Assembly: GCA_964058805.1 (NCBI GenBank)
Contig: CAXKVV010001694.1
Coordinates: 1-37,010 of the forward strand
Reading direction: 5' to 3'
Source of the DNA: Schoenoplectus triqueter
Taxonomy: Eukaryota > Streptophyta > Magnoliopsida > Poales > Cyperaceae
Length of the DNA stretch: 37,010 nucleotides
In this document: piece by piece, positions 1-11,687 of the stretch
Layout of the letters: each line of letters begins with the position of its first letter
Numbering within the stretch: position 1 is the stretch's first letter
Notes under the pieces: generated by a model
Told to the model about the DNA's origin: nothing
Seen by the model: only the letters and a program-made list of their open reading frames with translations
Databases searched by the model: none
Program-made: the position numbers and the translations under genes

Positions 1-647
1 CATTTACCAGGGAAAATTTGGTGCTCATATTTAATGCACAATGTGTGTAAAAATAAAACAAAATATATTTTGACTTTTTTGCTATCATTACTTTTTCAGG
101 TTCGAAATATTATTTTTCTTATAATAGTATCGCTTTACATTGCAAAATTTTATATTGTAGAGCTAAAGATTAATTTTAATGGTCATTGTATTCCAATAAT
201 CCATAAATGTTCCTTCTAATTATCACTTCAAACAAACAAGAAAATATTGCACAAAAGAAAAGAACCGACCTATCTGAACTTATTCTTCCAAAAAGAACAA
301 TCAATATTAGAAGTTGTAACTTCCATGCTTCCTTATCATTTACTGATCATTTCGGCTTTTATTTGCGATGCGCTACGTAGGCCTCCAACTTTGCATCCCA
401 GAAGGCAATAATCGGTAGCAAGCTGGAAATATAGAAATCAAATTATCAAAAGAGCATAAATCAACGATACATCTGACATCCTGTTAAATTCAACCAGCAA
501 GGAAATTCTCTGTTCGCACCCCTCCTCTTTTCATACTTAATTCCCTCATCAGGGCCCACTCCTCACCTCTGTTTCTCTCTCTGTCGCCACCTTCTCTCCT
601 CTCCTGATCATTTCACCTTCAGTTTTTCCTCATTTCACCTTCAGTTT
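1..647. other. Intergenic sequence, no gene seen
   Basis: AT-rich sequence with only short unsupported open frames. The last 150 bases are pyrimidine-rich (CTCCTC/TTCTCTCT runs around 525-640). They probably represent the old promoter/5' region of the PPR relic that follows. No RNA gene or clear repeat was recognised. Confidence 0.5.
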
Positions 648-2090
648 ATGGGTTCTGGCCATCCATGGTGCAGTTACCCGACTGGTACCAACTGGCATGC
701 ACAAAGAAGTCTTATACACATGTATTATTCACTTGATCTAGTTTCTCATGCTCATTTTATCTATCGTGAAATTATATACCCTGATTTGGTCACAGTTACC
801 TTCATGCTAACTGCATTAGCTGTATCCGGTGAGCTCGATTCTGCCAAGGAGATGTTTGACAAAATGCCTGATAGAGACACCGTTTCTTGAAATGCCATGA
901 TAGCAGGTTATGTACACGTCGGTCACTCTAAGGATGGTTTAGACCTATTTGGTGAGATGTTACATCAAGAGGTCGACATTAGTGCCTGTGTTAGCAGCAT
1001 GTGCACATTGGGGGCACTGGATCAGGGGAAGTGGGTCCATGACCACTCCATGCTTACATACAAAGGAATAGATTACGACTAAATGCTACTCTTGGGACAT
1101 CTGGTTGACATGTATTCTAAATGTGGGAGTGTTGAGAGAGCAATGGAGGTGTTTTGAAGTATGAGAGAGAGAAATGTGTTCCCATGGAATGCTGCTATTT
1201 GTGGTTTAGCCATGAATGGGGCAGCCAAAGAGAGCCTCAAGTTGTTTGAACTAATGGGGAGTCAAGGAGTTATACCAAATGGAATCACCTTTGTTGGGTT
1301 GCTTGAGGCTGTGGTGTTGCCGGGTTAGTGCAATAAGGTCATGAGATAATTAATTTGATGAGTGACCAATGCAGAATTGAACCATGGCACGAGCATTACA
1401 GCTGCGTGATTGATTTGTAAGGCCGATCCGGTATGTTAAATGAGGCTGTGCAATTTATCCGCAATATGCCAATTGAACCACATGTCAGCACATGGCAAGC
1501 ATTACTAAACTCTCGTAAGATGTATAATAATGTTGAGTTAGGTGAATATGCTTTGAATAAGATCACAATGTTGAGGCCAACAGTGATGGTGCCCATGTTT
1601 TTTTATCAAACATCTACAGTGATAACAGAAATTGGAAGGGGGTTAGTATTGTTAGAGAGAGTGAAGGAGAAAGGAGTGAGAAAGGAGCCAGGGTGTAGTG
1701 TTGTTGAGGTTCATGGTGAGGTCCATGAATTCTTTGTCAGAGATAAGTCACACCCAAGGTATGGAGAGATCAAATCAGTGTGTGGAGAAATTAATAAGAG
1801 GCTTACGTTAGCGGGTTATCGAGTAAATGCTAACAAGGTTCTGTTTGATTTAGAAGAAGAAGAGAGAGGATGCAATAAGTTGGCACAGCAAGAAGCTTGC
1901 AATTGCTTTTGGATTACATTGAACGAAGGGGTGGATATGAGAATTGTAAAGAATTTGAGGGGTTTGTTGGGATTGCCATGATCGGACTAAATTCGTATCA
2001 AAAATTTTTGATAGAAAGATAGTCGTCAGAGAACGAAATAGGTTTCATAATTTCAAAGATGGACTCTGCTCTTGCAAAGATTATTGGTGA
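648..2090 (+). pseudogene. Decayed PPR protein gene, PLS/DYW subclass
   Basis: This is the remnant of a pentatricopeptide-repeat protein of the class that edits organelle RNA in plants. Recognisable PPR pieces come in the usual order: a repeat ending DKMPDRDTVS then NAMIAGY (around 850-910), a GALDQGKWVHD segment (1009-1045), VDMYSKCGSVERAMEVF (around 1105-1158), the NMPIEPHVSTWQALL E-motif start (1460-1505), an E/E+ region with KEPGCSVVEVHGEVHEFFV (1684-1740), and a C-terminal DYW-type tail ending in Asp-Tyr-Trp-stop at 2079-2090. The frame is broken repeatedly. The Trp codon of the SWNAM motif is TGA at 888-890, and further stops fall at 1080-1082, 1156-1158 and 1326-1328. The frame also shifts between the E domain (stop at 1979-1981) and the DYW tail. 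These genes normally have no introns, so splicing does not explain the breaks. The target of the intact ancestor cannot be inferred. Confidence 0.85.
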
Positions 2091-2535
2091 CAAATAAACT
2101 ATTTTTTGTTTCTTTTCAAATGGCAATTTGGTTTATGGTTAGAAGATTGGCAAATGTATACAATAGAAAGATTGTTTAGTTCCAGTGTAATAAAACTGAG
2201 CTCTCTCATCAATTATTTAACCAAAATAAACTTGCCAAAATTTCCCAAGTTGGTTGAGATCGATGTTTCTAATTTGTTATCGAGCAAGGAACACAGCATA
2301 TTATGCATATCTCTATATCATAGGGAACAAGGACAAATTACCATAACCAAGTTACATTATGAAATAAAAGACCAAAATCTCTCCAATCTCAGAGATAACT
2401 TATCGCATCAAAGAATGTTTTGATCTTGATGCTCATGGAAAAAATACATGATAGTTTACAACTTCTCATAACTTATTCCTCAGAAAACGATTTTACAACT
2501 TCCTCCGAGGAAGCTCAAGTGTTTGTTTGGGTTTT
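2091..2535. other. Intergenic gap, no supported gene
   Basis: This lies between the PPR relic and the 3' end of the minus-strand gene, so part of it is probably that gene's 3' UTR. The open frames here have no recognisable domain and no codon pattern that sets them apart from noise. Confidence 0.45.
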
Positions 2536-3797
2536 TCACCTGCCAAACTTCTGGAGTACGTCCTTGGTTCTCTTGCGGAGCCTAGTGAAAACAATCACAA
2601 TGCAAGCCAATACCCAAGGAGGAAAGTTCAAGCTGGACAGCTTTGAGCTTTTTAACCAATTAGGGGGGTCCTTGAAGAAAATTGCAACTAAAAGAGTCAG
2701 TAATGTCACTGCCACCAAAATCTTTGTCACAGGCATCACCATTGAATCCTACATAAATAAAGCAAAGGAACACATATGTATAAGAAACTAAAACAAGAAA
2801 ACACCCAAGTCCAAGACTTAAGTTATCCTTGATGCACTTTGCATGAATTAATTTTACTTCAAAACAAGACAAGACAAGACCAATGCTGCTCTGCTAAACC
2901 TTAGTTAGCCTGAATTGCAGAAATAATCAAACTGCATAACAAGCCTGAGTCTGACCCACTATTATCTTAATTAACCTACAATAGAACAACTTTTCTCCAA
3001 TTTATATTGCCAAAAGGCACTAACTTGAATAAAATAGGTCAACAAATAAAATCGTACACTAATGCTATGGTTCTAATAGCCAAACTCATGTTATCAAATA
3101 ATGGTGCATAGCATACAAGAGAAAAAAGTGTTTTCAACAAATTATTCTGGATTTTTTTTTTGCCTACACGTTGGAATATAAACCATCCTCTATTATACTC
3201 AATTACTTCCAGCAAGCAAATACCAGAATATAACAGTAAGAATCTAACAGTAAGCCATCCATCAAACCAAATGTAACCAACACATGAAACCAGGGATCAA
3301 TATCTTCTTTGATTGAACTAATTGCAAGTGGAATTCAACTAGGAACTCATCAATATCTGAAATACAAAAGTTCAACTACCTCAAATTCAAACTACTTGCG
3401 GAATTCAAAAATATAAACACAGAATTCAAATCACCTTAGGTTCTCCATCAATATGCACAACCGATCCATCTGTGTAAGGAAGCATCGACCGACCATTTTT
3501 CGCATTAAATCTAATCGCAACACCTCTCTTCCCCTCCTCCGGATGGAACGCATAGAGAGATTTCAATCCGTATGTCTCGAGTATATCTCCTACCTCGAGC
3601 TGGTTCTGGTCCCACCCGCCTAGTCTCGACGTGAACACCTGTACTGGGCCCCGCCCCCGCCGGTACAGCCTCACCTCCACCTCCGGCGTCTTTATATGCA
3701 CCGATTTGGGGTTAGGGTTTCTGTTCGAAGATGGTTCGGGTTGTATTTCCTCGATCCGATCCGTTGAATTCTCCTCCTCGCGATCCATTTCGCTCAT
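2536..3797 (-). CDS. Small conserved plant membrane protein, function unknown (2 exons)
   Basis: Model: exon 1 is 3797-3435 (ATG at 3797) and exon 2 is 2748-2536, with an intron at 3434-2749 (donor GTGATT, acceptor ATGTAG). The junction is phase 0 and joins GEPK to DSMVMP. The protein has 191 residues. Residues 1-35 are acidic and polar (EEENSTDRIEEIQPEPSS). Residues 35-120 are a soluble conserved segment with LYRRGRGPVQVF, LGGWDQNQLEV and NGRSMLPYTDG motifs. Two hydrophobic segments follow near the C-terminus (VTKILVAVTLLTLLVAIFF and FPPWVLACIVIVF). The second is followed by a basic tail (RLRKRTKD), suggesting a C-terminal membrane hairpin. I recall similar plant-wide proteins lacking an established role, so I give no symbol. 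Exon 2 alone could be misread as a separate 68-aa ORF, but the splice phase and family architecture join them. The intron (686 nt) shows no repeat I recognise. Confidence 0.85.
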
Positions 3798-4927
3798 TTT
3801 GTTGCTTGTTTCGGGTTTGATCCTTCAAGATCGGATTCGACCGGAGATTGAAAATTTAATAATACGATCCCTTCTTTCAACGAGTAAAAGGAGACTAATA
3901 ATTGAATTTCTAATTTGGAATCGAGGTAAATCGTTAAATCTAAAAGTAAACGAACTTATTAAGCTCGTAAACGTCGTAACCTTGTATTGTTTGCGCTAAG
4001 CTACTTTCAAATAATTGAAATTTTTGTGGGTTCCACATGTCATAAAATAGTAATTAACTAATTATGATTTTGTTTCTCTAGTGTAGGTCATCTTTATGTT
4101 AGATATTGGGTTGACATTTTTTTTTTAAGATGTCAATATCTCTCTCAGAAATAGTTAAAGTTTAAATATGCGATCTTAACGACAGTGATAGTGTCACTGA
4201 TTGAACACTACGTACAAAAAATGCATGTAATTATTCTTGAGGATTTTGAATTCTTTTTAATTTTAGTTCTATCCTGGCTCTAAATATACTGCAAAAATAT
4301 ACACAGTCAATTATAAACCCAAAAAATGCTCCTGCTGCAATATAATAAAGCCACAAATAAAACTAAAAATAAAGATAGAAAAATCATAATACTAAATTAA
4401 GCCGTAGAAATTCTTCACCAGTAAAACTTTTGCTATCGAAAAATTTACTAATTATGCATTAATTGGAGCAATGAATGATGCACTTCTTTTGTAGAAAATT
4501 GAAAAATAAAAAAGCATATGTAGCAACAACGATATATAACCTAGGCGCACCAGTAAGTAGCATTTCTGCAATGTAATAATTAAGAAGTTTACATAAGTAG
4601 TATGGATTTGGTAAAAGCATAGGGGGGTTAATTTACTTCAGTTTTGTAACGCTGAGTTCGAAATTTTTAACTTTTAAAAATAGCAGGAAAAAATAATTTG
4701 TAATTTAAAATGCGACAATTAGAATAAAACTTATACAGCTGTACTTTATAAATATCATATACATAAAAATGATTAAAATCTATATAATGGCGTATAATTT
4801 GAAACTGTATATACTTAATAACATTTGATGGAATGCCAAATTATTTTAGAATTATATGAAAAATAATACATAAATAATTTATAAGAAAAAACTTATCTGT
4901 ATAATTTTTCTACTTTTTTTTTGGATA
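3798..4927. other. Intergenic, AT-rich
   Basis: It starts with the promoter side of the small membrane-protein gene and then becomes AT-rich non-coding sequence. I see no coding frame, RNA gene or clear transposon end. The short palindrome-like stretch near 4175-4200 is too small to interpret. Confidence 0.4.
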
Positions 4928-5150
4928 TCATCTTATGTGTTATTGCTATTGTCAACAACTCAATATTGAACATTATCAATGGATCCTAACCTTAGAGAAA
5001 TATTCATAATTTTCAATTAACAAGATATCAAATGGTTTAAGAACCAAAACTTTGACAGAGTAAATGGATGTAAAGAATATAATAAAATCTCATGGCTTGC
5101 TACTTCAGCCAACCAAAAGGAGTAAACAACGGCTTTTAAGTTTTAACTAA
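4928..5150. repeat. 223-bp direct repeat, copy 1
   Basis: This copy matches 6662-6884 at 221 of 223 positions by eye. The two differences are a T/C in TTATGTGTTATT versus TTATGCGTTATT and a C/G in GTCAACAACTC versus GTCAAGAACTC. It ends in GTTTTAACTAA, after which the two copies diverge abruptly. It has no TG...CA ends, so it is not an ordinary LTR. Confidence 0.95.
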
Positions 5151-5559
5151 GGGTATGTTCGTTTCTCATTAAAACAGCTTCTGAAAACTAGTTTCCGTAG
5201 AATTTGATTTTTTATTTGTTTAGTTGCTATTAAATATGAATTCTGAGGAAAATTATTTTTCATATATCGTTGAAAACTACAGCTTTCGTTTTCTGTATTT
5301 TTTCGACGGAAAATGAAAATGAAAATCGACGAAGCCGCTCTTCTCCACACCCTCGTGCTTGCTTCCTCAGTAACCTCCATCTCTACATTTTCTCCACTCT
5401 CCTGTATTTTTGTGAAATTAATTTGTGATGGTTTTTCTGAGTTTTTTGGTTCTGATAATTTTTTGTACATTGAATATATATGTTTGTATAATATTGTGTG
5501 AAAGTTATGGCTAGCAAATAACATTGGACTGGCCACACAAAAACAGAGGGCTCCAAAAA

Positions 5560-5889
5560 AAAACTGTTATTGCAAAAACTGTTACTAAAGACAAAATAAA
5601 AAAAAAACGGTAACAAATCAGCAACGATTTTTATCAATAAACCATTACCAAAGAGAAATTTCGCTAGTATAAATAATAATGATTTTTTTATTAAAAACCG
5701 TTACTGATTCGCCAATTTCAGTAATAATTTTTAATAAAAATCGTTACTCAAGGTTCCCCGAATTAAATAAAATGTCACACAATTTAATAACGGTTCTTAT
5801 ATAATTTTAGTAACTCTCATTCATTAACGGCTCATGAACCGTTATTAAATGGTCTCCACAACCGTTACTGATAATTTTTTTGCAGTAGT
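5560..5889. mobile_element. CACTA-like terminal fragment with subterminal repeats
   Basis: Read on the minus strand from 5889, the sequence begins CACTACTGCAAAAAAATTAT followed by CAGTAACGGTT, the typical look of a CACTA-type inverted terminus. Inward, short motifs related to AACCGTTACTGAT / CCGTTATTAAA recur in both orientations through about 5560 (for example near 5695, 5745, 5790, 5826, 5838 and 5863), like CACTA subterminal repeats. I find no matching intact left terminus, so this is a one-ended or decayed element, with no transposase visible. Confidence 0.55.
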
Positions 5890-6661
5890 GACCGTTAGTA
5901 TTAGCTGATTATATAATTCCATCTCTATTGTTCCAAGCACAATACCCGTCAAACCAAACTGATCCATAGGTATTCGAATTTATTGGGACATACAATTGGT
6001 CAGACCTAATGCAATAACTACTACTACTAACTTACGGTTATAATGGTTGCAGATTGAGTATGTCTAATTTCTTGATGCTGGCAGGCCATTTGGGGGTAAT
6101 AGTATGAAATTTCTTGTTACAGTGTTAATTGTTGAATTATGTCCCTTCTGATAAAAATGCTAATGAATTAGTGTGTTACAATATTGAAATATAGTATTGA
6201 AAATATAGGTGCCAAGTGCCAAGCCAATCTAACTGATAACTGACTATTAGATTGCTTAGCATGAAATGGTTTTTTCCTGATAACTTAACCCGTTGTTGTG
6301 TTATCTGATAATCATATGTTTGTAAACAATTTGTATTATCTATTACTTTATTTTGGTCAGAGCTCTGCACGAGGTTTCTTACTAGCATAGAAGCATTTCT
6401 CAAATTCACTTGTTGTTATTCAAAACTAGCTGAATGTTTCAATTTCCTAGCTTGGTGGGAGCGTGCTGGCTGTTTACCGGAGAAAACAGCAAATGTCATA
6501 TAGCGACAAGGATTATTTTCTTTTTAGATTTCTTTTCCTTTCAACTAAACAAGTGGAAAGAAAATAGTATTTTCTTTTCTGTACAAATGAACACAAAAAA
6601 ATTATTTTATTTTTCTTCAGATTTTTGTTTTCCAATGAAAATGATTTTCTATTTTTTTTCT

Positions 6662-6884
6662 TCATCTTATGCGTTATTGCTATTGTCAAGAACTCAATAT
6701 TGAACATTATCAATGGATCCTAACCTTAGAGAAATATTCATAATTTTCAATTAACAAGATATCAAATGGTTTAAGAACCAAAACTTTGACAGAGTAAATG
6801 GATGTAAAGAATATAATAAAATCTCATGGCTTGCTACTTCAGCCAACCAAAAGGAGTAAACAACGGCTTTTAAGTTTTAACTAA
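6662..6884. repeat. 223-bp direct repeat, copy 2
   Basis: This is the second copy of 4928-5150, in the same orientation, offset by 1734 bp. The sequence between the copies (5151-6661) contains the CACTA-like end and no gene I can support. Confidence 0.95.
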
Positions 6885-7972
6885 AGAGAAAGTTGCATTT
6901 CACCATTTATGGAAAAAATTCTAAAATTTAAAGCAAGTTTCACTGCACACTTATTCCATCACTTTTCACTAAAATTGGTGGAACACATGAAATCTAGTGC
7001 ACTGTATAGGCGCAGCCTTCTTTTGCTTGTTCTACAATCCACATCTTTATTCTTAGCTTCCATATGATATCCTTCTTGGCTCTTGCAACCCTAATTGACG
7101 TATAAAATAATTTGATGAAATTTGTGGGTAATGTACTAATTGATGTACGTAATTGACTTGATTTTTCTTTTAAGCGTATCCTAAAGAATAATAAGGAGAA
7201 ATGCTCCTAGTTATTGCAAAATGATCAAAATAAAATAATTTATTTTACTTATTGACATAGAACAAAAGTGAAGAAATATTAGATTTCTCAAATTAATTAG
7301 CAATTCATGCGTTTAAAAACTTCTTAAATTAATATTAGAAATTAACAATACATAAAGTTGGTAACATTGGTTATGGAAATACATCTTGGGTTCGATTATT
7401 CTTTCTGAAAAACTTCAAGGTAAAATTTTCTCTATTATTATTTTAAAGATAAATTCGGCAAAAATGAAAGGTTGCGCCCCCTGACCAACTACCTGATTTG
7501 ATGGAGCATCTCTCAATGCTGTAACTGTCCTTATAAAGCATTATTTCCCCCCTTCTTTTCCCTTCACTAACTTTTGTTATTTTAATCTTCATTTTTACTA
7601 AAAAAATTGATTAGACAAAAAAGTCGAGGTTAAAAGGATAAACCAATGCAGATGCATAGAAAAGTGCATGCAACAAAGCTGAGTGCTTGGAATACAAAGC
7701 CTAATTATTAGATTGCATAATAGCAATTTAATAACAAGATCATGTAAAAGGGTTAAACATAAATCAACTTTATTCCAATTTCATGAAGAATCTATCAGAT
7801 AGAGACGTCTAACTTAGACCGACATGGCGACAATGTTTCAGGCATCGATCCGTTTATATCATAAAGTAACTAAAGAGTTTTTTGTTTTGTGTTGCTCAGA
7901 CTAAATAAAGCAATTTTACAACTAATGTAGCACTATATTTTATTATTTAAATATGGTTTGGCCACCGCTGTT

Positions 7973-8240
7973 TTAATAGATACACTATTATGAAAAAATT
8001 TCATTCGGACCGGAAGTGTATATAATTCAAATTTTATATGTTTGAAATTTAAAATTATCTTTCTTAGTAATTTTTTATATCTGATTTTAATAATTCAAAA
8101 TGAATAATTAAAATTTTTGAAACACATTAAATTTTTATAGTGAGAATGATAATTTTGAATTTCAAACATATAATAATAAAATTTGAGCCATGTACACCTC
8201 GGCTCGAAGTGTATACGTTTTCACAATTAGTCTATTTTTA
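7973..8240. repeat. Foldback/MITE-like inverted repeat, about 270 bp
   Basis: The left arm (about 7973-8075) and the reverse complement of the right arm (about 8140-8240) align over shared blocks: AATAGA..CTA, GAAAA, AAGTGTATA / GTATACACTTCGAGCC, TCAAATTTTAT, ATATGTTTGAAATT and AAAATTATC. The arms carry substitutions and small indels, so the element is old. No confident target duplication was found, so the superfamily is unassigned. Confidence 0.5.
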
Positions 8241-9038
8241 TATATTTATATATATGATTTAGTAAAATACTAAAGGATGTGTTTTGAGACAAAGTGTACT
8301 TCACAGTACTAATATTTTAAGAATCAAATGTGAATTTAAACTGCTAATATTCCTATCGTTTAAAGTGACGTGTTTAGCTAAAAAAAATATAATTTGTTCA
8401 TAACATTTCTCGCAATATCAATATTTCATAACAAGAACAAATCAACTAACCTTAATTCATACATTTAACGTGTTCAAATAATTCTGGGTACTTAAATTCT
8501 GCACAAAACAAACGCAATAGAATACTACTTTTTTCATGAACTTAAATCTTGCACTCATTGGATTTTTCCTCCTTTTTAAATATTAATATATTGGACCTAT
8601 CGTAGCAGGCCTGAAAATTTTCTTAATATAAAAAAGAAGAAGCATGTAAATGCCTCATTCCATTTCACTCTGCTAAACTATATAAAACTATATAAAAGGC
8701 CATTTTTTCAACCACAAACAAAAGTAACTCAATGTACTTTTGGTCTTAAAGCTCTTCAAGTAATATAAAAGTGTGAGACATGCAGAATCAAATAAATCTA
8801 ACCTGTCCTGAATCCATACAAAAATAAACCAAGGAACCTTCATTTGTTCGGCATGCATGCATCAGCCATAAACTACTCTACATTCTATCCAACAATGGAT
8901 ATGTCCATTCAATGTAAACAAACTTTCATGTTACAATTTAAGCAAAATCCATTTATGGTCTGAATTCAGAGAAGAGTGCTATCATCCAGGGGTTATATTA
9001 GACATTTCTCCACATCCGAACCAAAGCTATGTATGTGT

Positions 9039-9047
9039 TATATATAT
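9039..9047 (+). promoter_or_regulatory. Candidate TATA box of the PIN8-like gene
   Basis: TATATATAT lies 73 bp upstream of the chosen ATG at 9120. A start site about 30 bp downstream would give a 5' UTR of roughly 45-50 nt. In AT-rich DNA this motif is weak evidence on its own. Confidence 0.3.
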
Positions 9048-9119
9048 CAGAAAAGTACTCTGGTTTGAGACCACATTTTGCCTATTGTCTCAGAGAGAAA
9101 AAAAAAAGGAAAAGAAAAG

Positions 9120-11687
9120 ATGGTTTCTTTAGAAAACATCTACCATGTGTTAGAGGAAACTGTTCCACTGTACTTTGCCATGATCCTTGGCTACTTATCC
9201 ATCAAATGGTGGAAGCTGTTCACTCCCGAGCAATGCACGGTTATAAACAAATTTGTTTCCAAATTTTCGATACCTCTTCTATCCTTCCAAGTAATCTCTG
9301 CAAACAATCCCTACCAGATGAACACTAAACTTGTACTCTCTGATGTTGTTCAGAAAGCACTTTCATTCTTTGTCTTTTTGCTCGCTTCCAATACCTTTTG
9401 TCGGAGAAGTAGTTTTGATTGGCTAATTACTGGCATATCAGTTTCCACATTGCCCAATACTTTGATTGTGGGGATTCCTTTGTTAAGAGGTATGTATGGA
9501 GATGAGTCGGTAGGGCTCATAACTCAGATAGTTGTCTTACAAAGTATGGTGTGGTATAATATTCTTTTGCTATTCTTTGAGTTTCGTGCTCAAAAGTTGA
9601 AATCTAAGGGAGCAACTGCAATTCCAATTACAGGTAAACTCTCATCTAATTTTGAGTTGTACCAAGTGATGACTGGTTTTGAAAATATAGGAAAGTAAAA
9701 CCAGAAATTAAATAAATGTTTAATAGAATGCTTGCGTTTTGTTTAATATTGAACAGACCAGAATACCAAAAACATGGTTATTTTTCTGTAGCCAAAAAAT
9801 TAAGAAGAATTTTGCAGTTTCCTGATTGTATCAGATTGCCCCTAAACTTCAGTACAGTGAACAGAATTAAAAATCTTATGGTAAACAATATTATTAAAAA
9901 AAGAAATTAACAGTAAGTTTGCTTTTTTAATGCTCCACGCATCTTATCGATTTGTAGGATTGCAAAATGTAGTCATGCTTCTTCTTTATTTAGTTTCCCT
10001 TTTTAAAGCAAGTAACAATCTCTAGCCGTGTGCTTGCTGAGATTATGATAAAAGGAACAAAGATAATAAAATCTAAAAATAGAAACAAATCAAAGCAGTT
10101 TCATGTTCTCAAAAAGAACCAAGTTATAAGACACATGAACAAAGAATGAGTAAGGAAAAGAGCAAAAGCCTTCTTCCAAGCTCATTTATGGCAACATTCT
10201 AAGATCCAGGAGCATCTGTCTTTAAATTTTGTTGTGCATAGAAGCAGAGGAATAAATTTATCTGGTTCTGATATTTCAGGAGAACCAGAAATGGGAACAA
10301 TAGAAGCACCTGAAGAAAATAATGAGGCAAAAGTCACAAAGAAAAGATCCACAAAGACTCTATCCTTCATGTTAAAAGTAGGAAAGAAGATTGCGCTAAA
10401 TCCCAACACTTATGCAAGCATGGTTGGTCTGGTCTGGTCATTAATCAGCTATAGGTAATATACATTACAATAATTACATAAAATTCAGCTTTCCAATAAG
10501 GTTAGATTGCTGTGGGGACACTATATGTTTAAATGATTTTCACTATGCATTAATCATTTAATTGGTAACATAGACCGAATAAAAATTTATTGCCAGTCAT
10601 ATTATTTGGTGTAAAATACTGTATACCAGGCAATTACAAAATCTTATATATACTGTACCATCAGCTTCATTTCCCTTGAAATATATAGTTAATTTGCAAA
10701 TAAACAAACATATGTTGGAGAAAAGGAAGGATGTTGCACCGTGCAATTGGCAGAATTTCATGATTGCAAATGTCTGATAAGCGTGTTGCAACTCACCAAA
10801 TTCTAAATGTAACGAATTAGTTTCTATGTTCACTTCTCAATTGTCAAAAATATATAATGAAATTTGAGGGCATGATCCTCATCTTTCTTATATAAAAAAT
10901 TGTTAAAAGTGTATTCTTTTTCAGGTGGGGAATAAAGCTACCAAGGATCGTTAATAATTCCTTACATATACTATCTGATGGGGGCCTTGGCATGGCAATG
11001 TTCAGCTTAGGTACAATTGAACACATATTATATTAAAACCAAGTGGCTTATAAAAGATTAAAAGCAAACACCATATATCTATCGCCATGGCTTCAATTTG
11101 CACGGTAATTATTTCCTCCTTTCACTTAACAGGGCTCTTTACGGCTTCTCAGTCTAGAATCATAGCATGTGGGGCCCCAATGGCAGTACTATCCTTGGCA
11201 CTAAGGTTTGTTTTGGGGCCTTCGTTAATGGCACTTTCGTCATATGTTATTGGACTGAGGGGTTTATTGCTAGAAGTTGCTATCGTGCAGGTTCGTTGTC
11301 AATTATAGTTAATAACATATAATTCTTAAATATATCACTTAAGGAATTAAATCAGTAAATTTGTGTGCAGGCAGCTTTACCCCAAGGCATTGTTCCATTT
11401 GTATTTGCTAAAGAGTATGGCGTTCATCCAAATATTTTGAGCGTGGGGTATTCATCTAAATTTTGTCTTTTACAGTTTTCAATTTTACCATGAACTATAA
11501 TCTTTGCTGAAATACTATTTTTTTTTAAGTACTATTAACCACATATTTAATGATTGCATAAAAAAATTAAATTAACCTACCTTTTTTTTATAGGATTATT
11601 ATTGGCATGATCATTGCAGTACCAATAGCACTAGGATACTACTTCCTTCTTAGCGCCAAATACTTCCACATATTAGAAAAATTATGA
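9120..11687 (+). CDS. PIN8: PIN auxin efflux carrier, short-loop type, PIN8-like (6 exons)
   Basis: The product is a polytopic auxin transporter of the PIN family; short-loop members (PIN5/PIN8 type) act mainly at the ER in auxin homeostasis, PIN8 chiefly in pollen. Exons: 9120-9633, 10280-10454, 10925-11010, 11133-11290, 11371-11447, 11594-11687. All introns are GT-AG and every junction keeps phase. The 1104-nt CDS encodes 367 residues, the length I recall for Arabidopsis PIN8. Residues 1-160 hold the first membrane bundle ([48 protein letters not shown]). A short, charged loop of roughly 50 residues follows ([17 protein letters not shown]). The second bundle has [57 protein letters not shown] and a final hydrophobic helix ending ILEKL. 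Canonical long PINs have a loop of several hundred residues. Sequence favours PIN8 over PIN5 ([25 protein letters not shown]). An in-frame ATG at 9078 would add 14 basic residues; the 9120 ATG fits the family start. Confidence 0.93.

Larger units (their letters stand above)
6885..9119. other. Intergenic region upstream of the PIN gene
   Basis: Non-coding AT-rich DNA containing one foldback element (7973-8240). The final few hundred bases should hold the PIN8-like promoter. No other gene, RNA or repeat was recognised. Confidence 0.45.

Noticed and set aside
2106..2791. Open frames of 105 and 123 codons on the plus strand
   Set aside because: No domain or family resemblance. The second lies antisense to the coding exon 2 of the small membrane-protein gene, which explains its openness.
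4928..6884. TRIM or LTR retrotransposon formed by the 223-bp repeats
   Set aside because: The repeats do not begin TG or end CA, no tRNA-complementary PBS follows the first copy, no polypurine tract precedes the second, and no flanking TSD was seen.
9078..9119. An upstream in-frame ATG (9078) as the PIN start
   Set aside because: It would add 14 residues rich in lysine and glutamate that the family lacks. The ATG at 9120 gives the expected N-terminus and total length.
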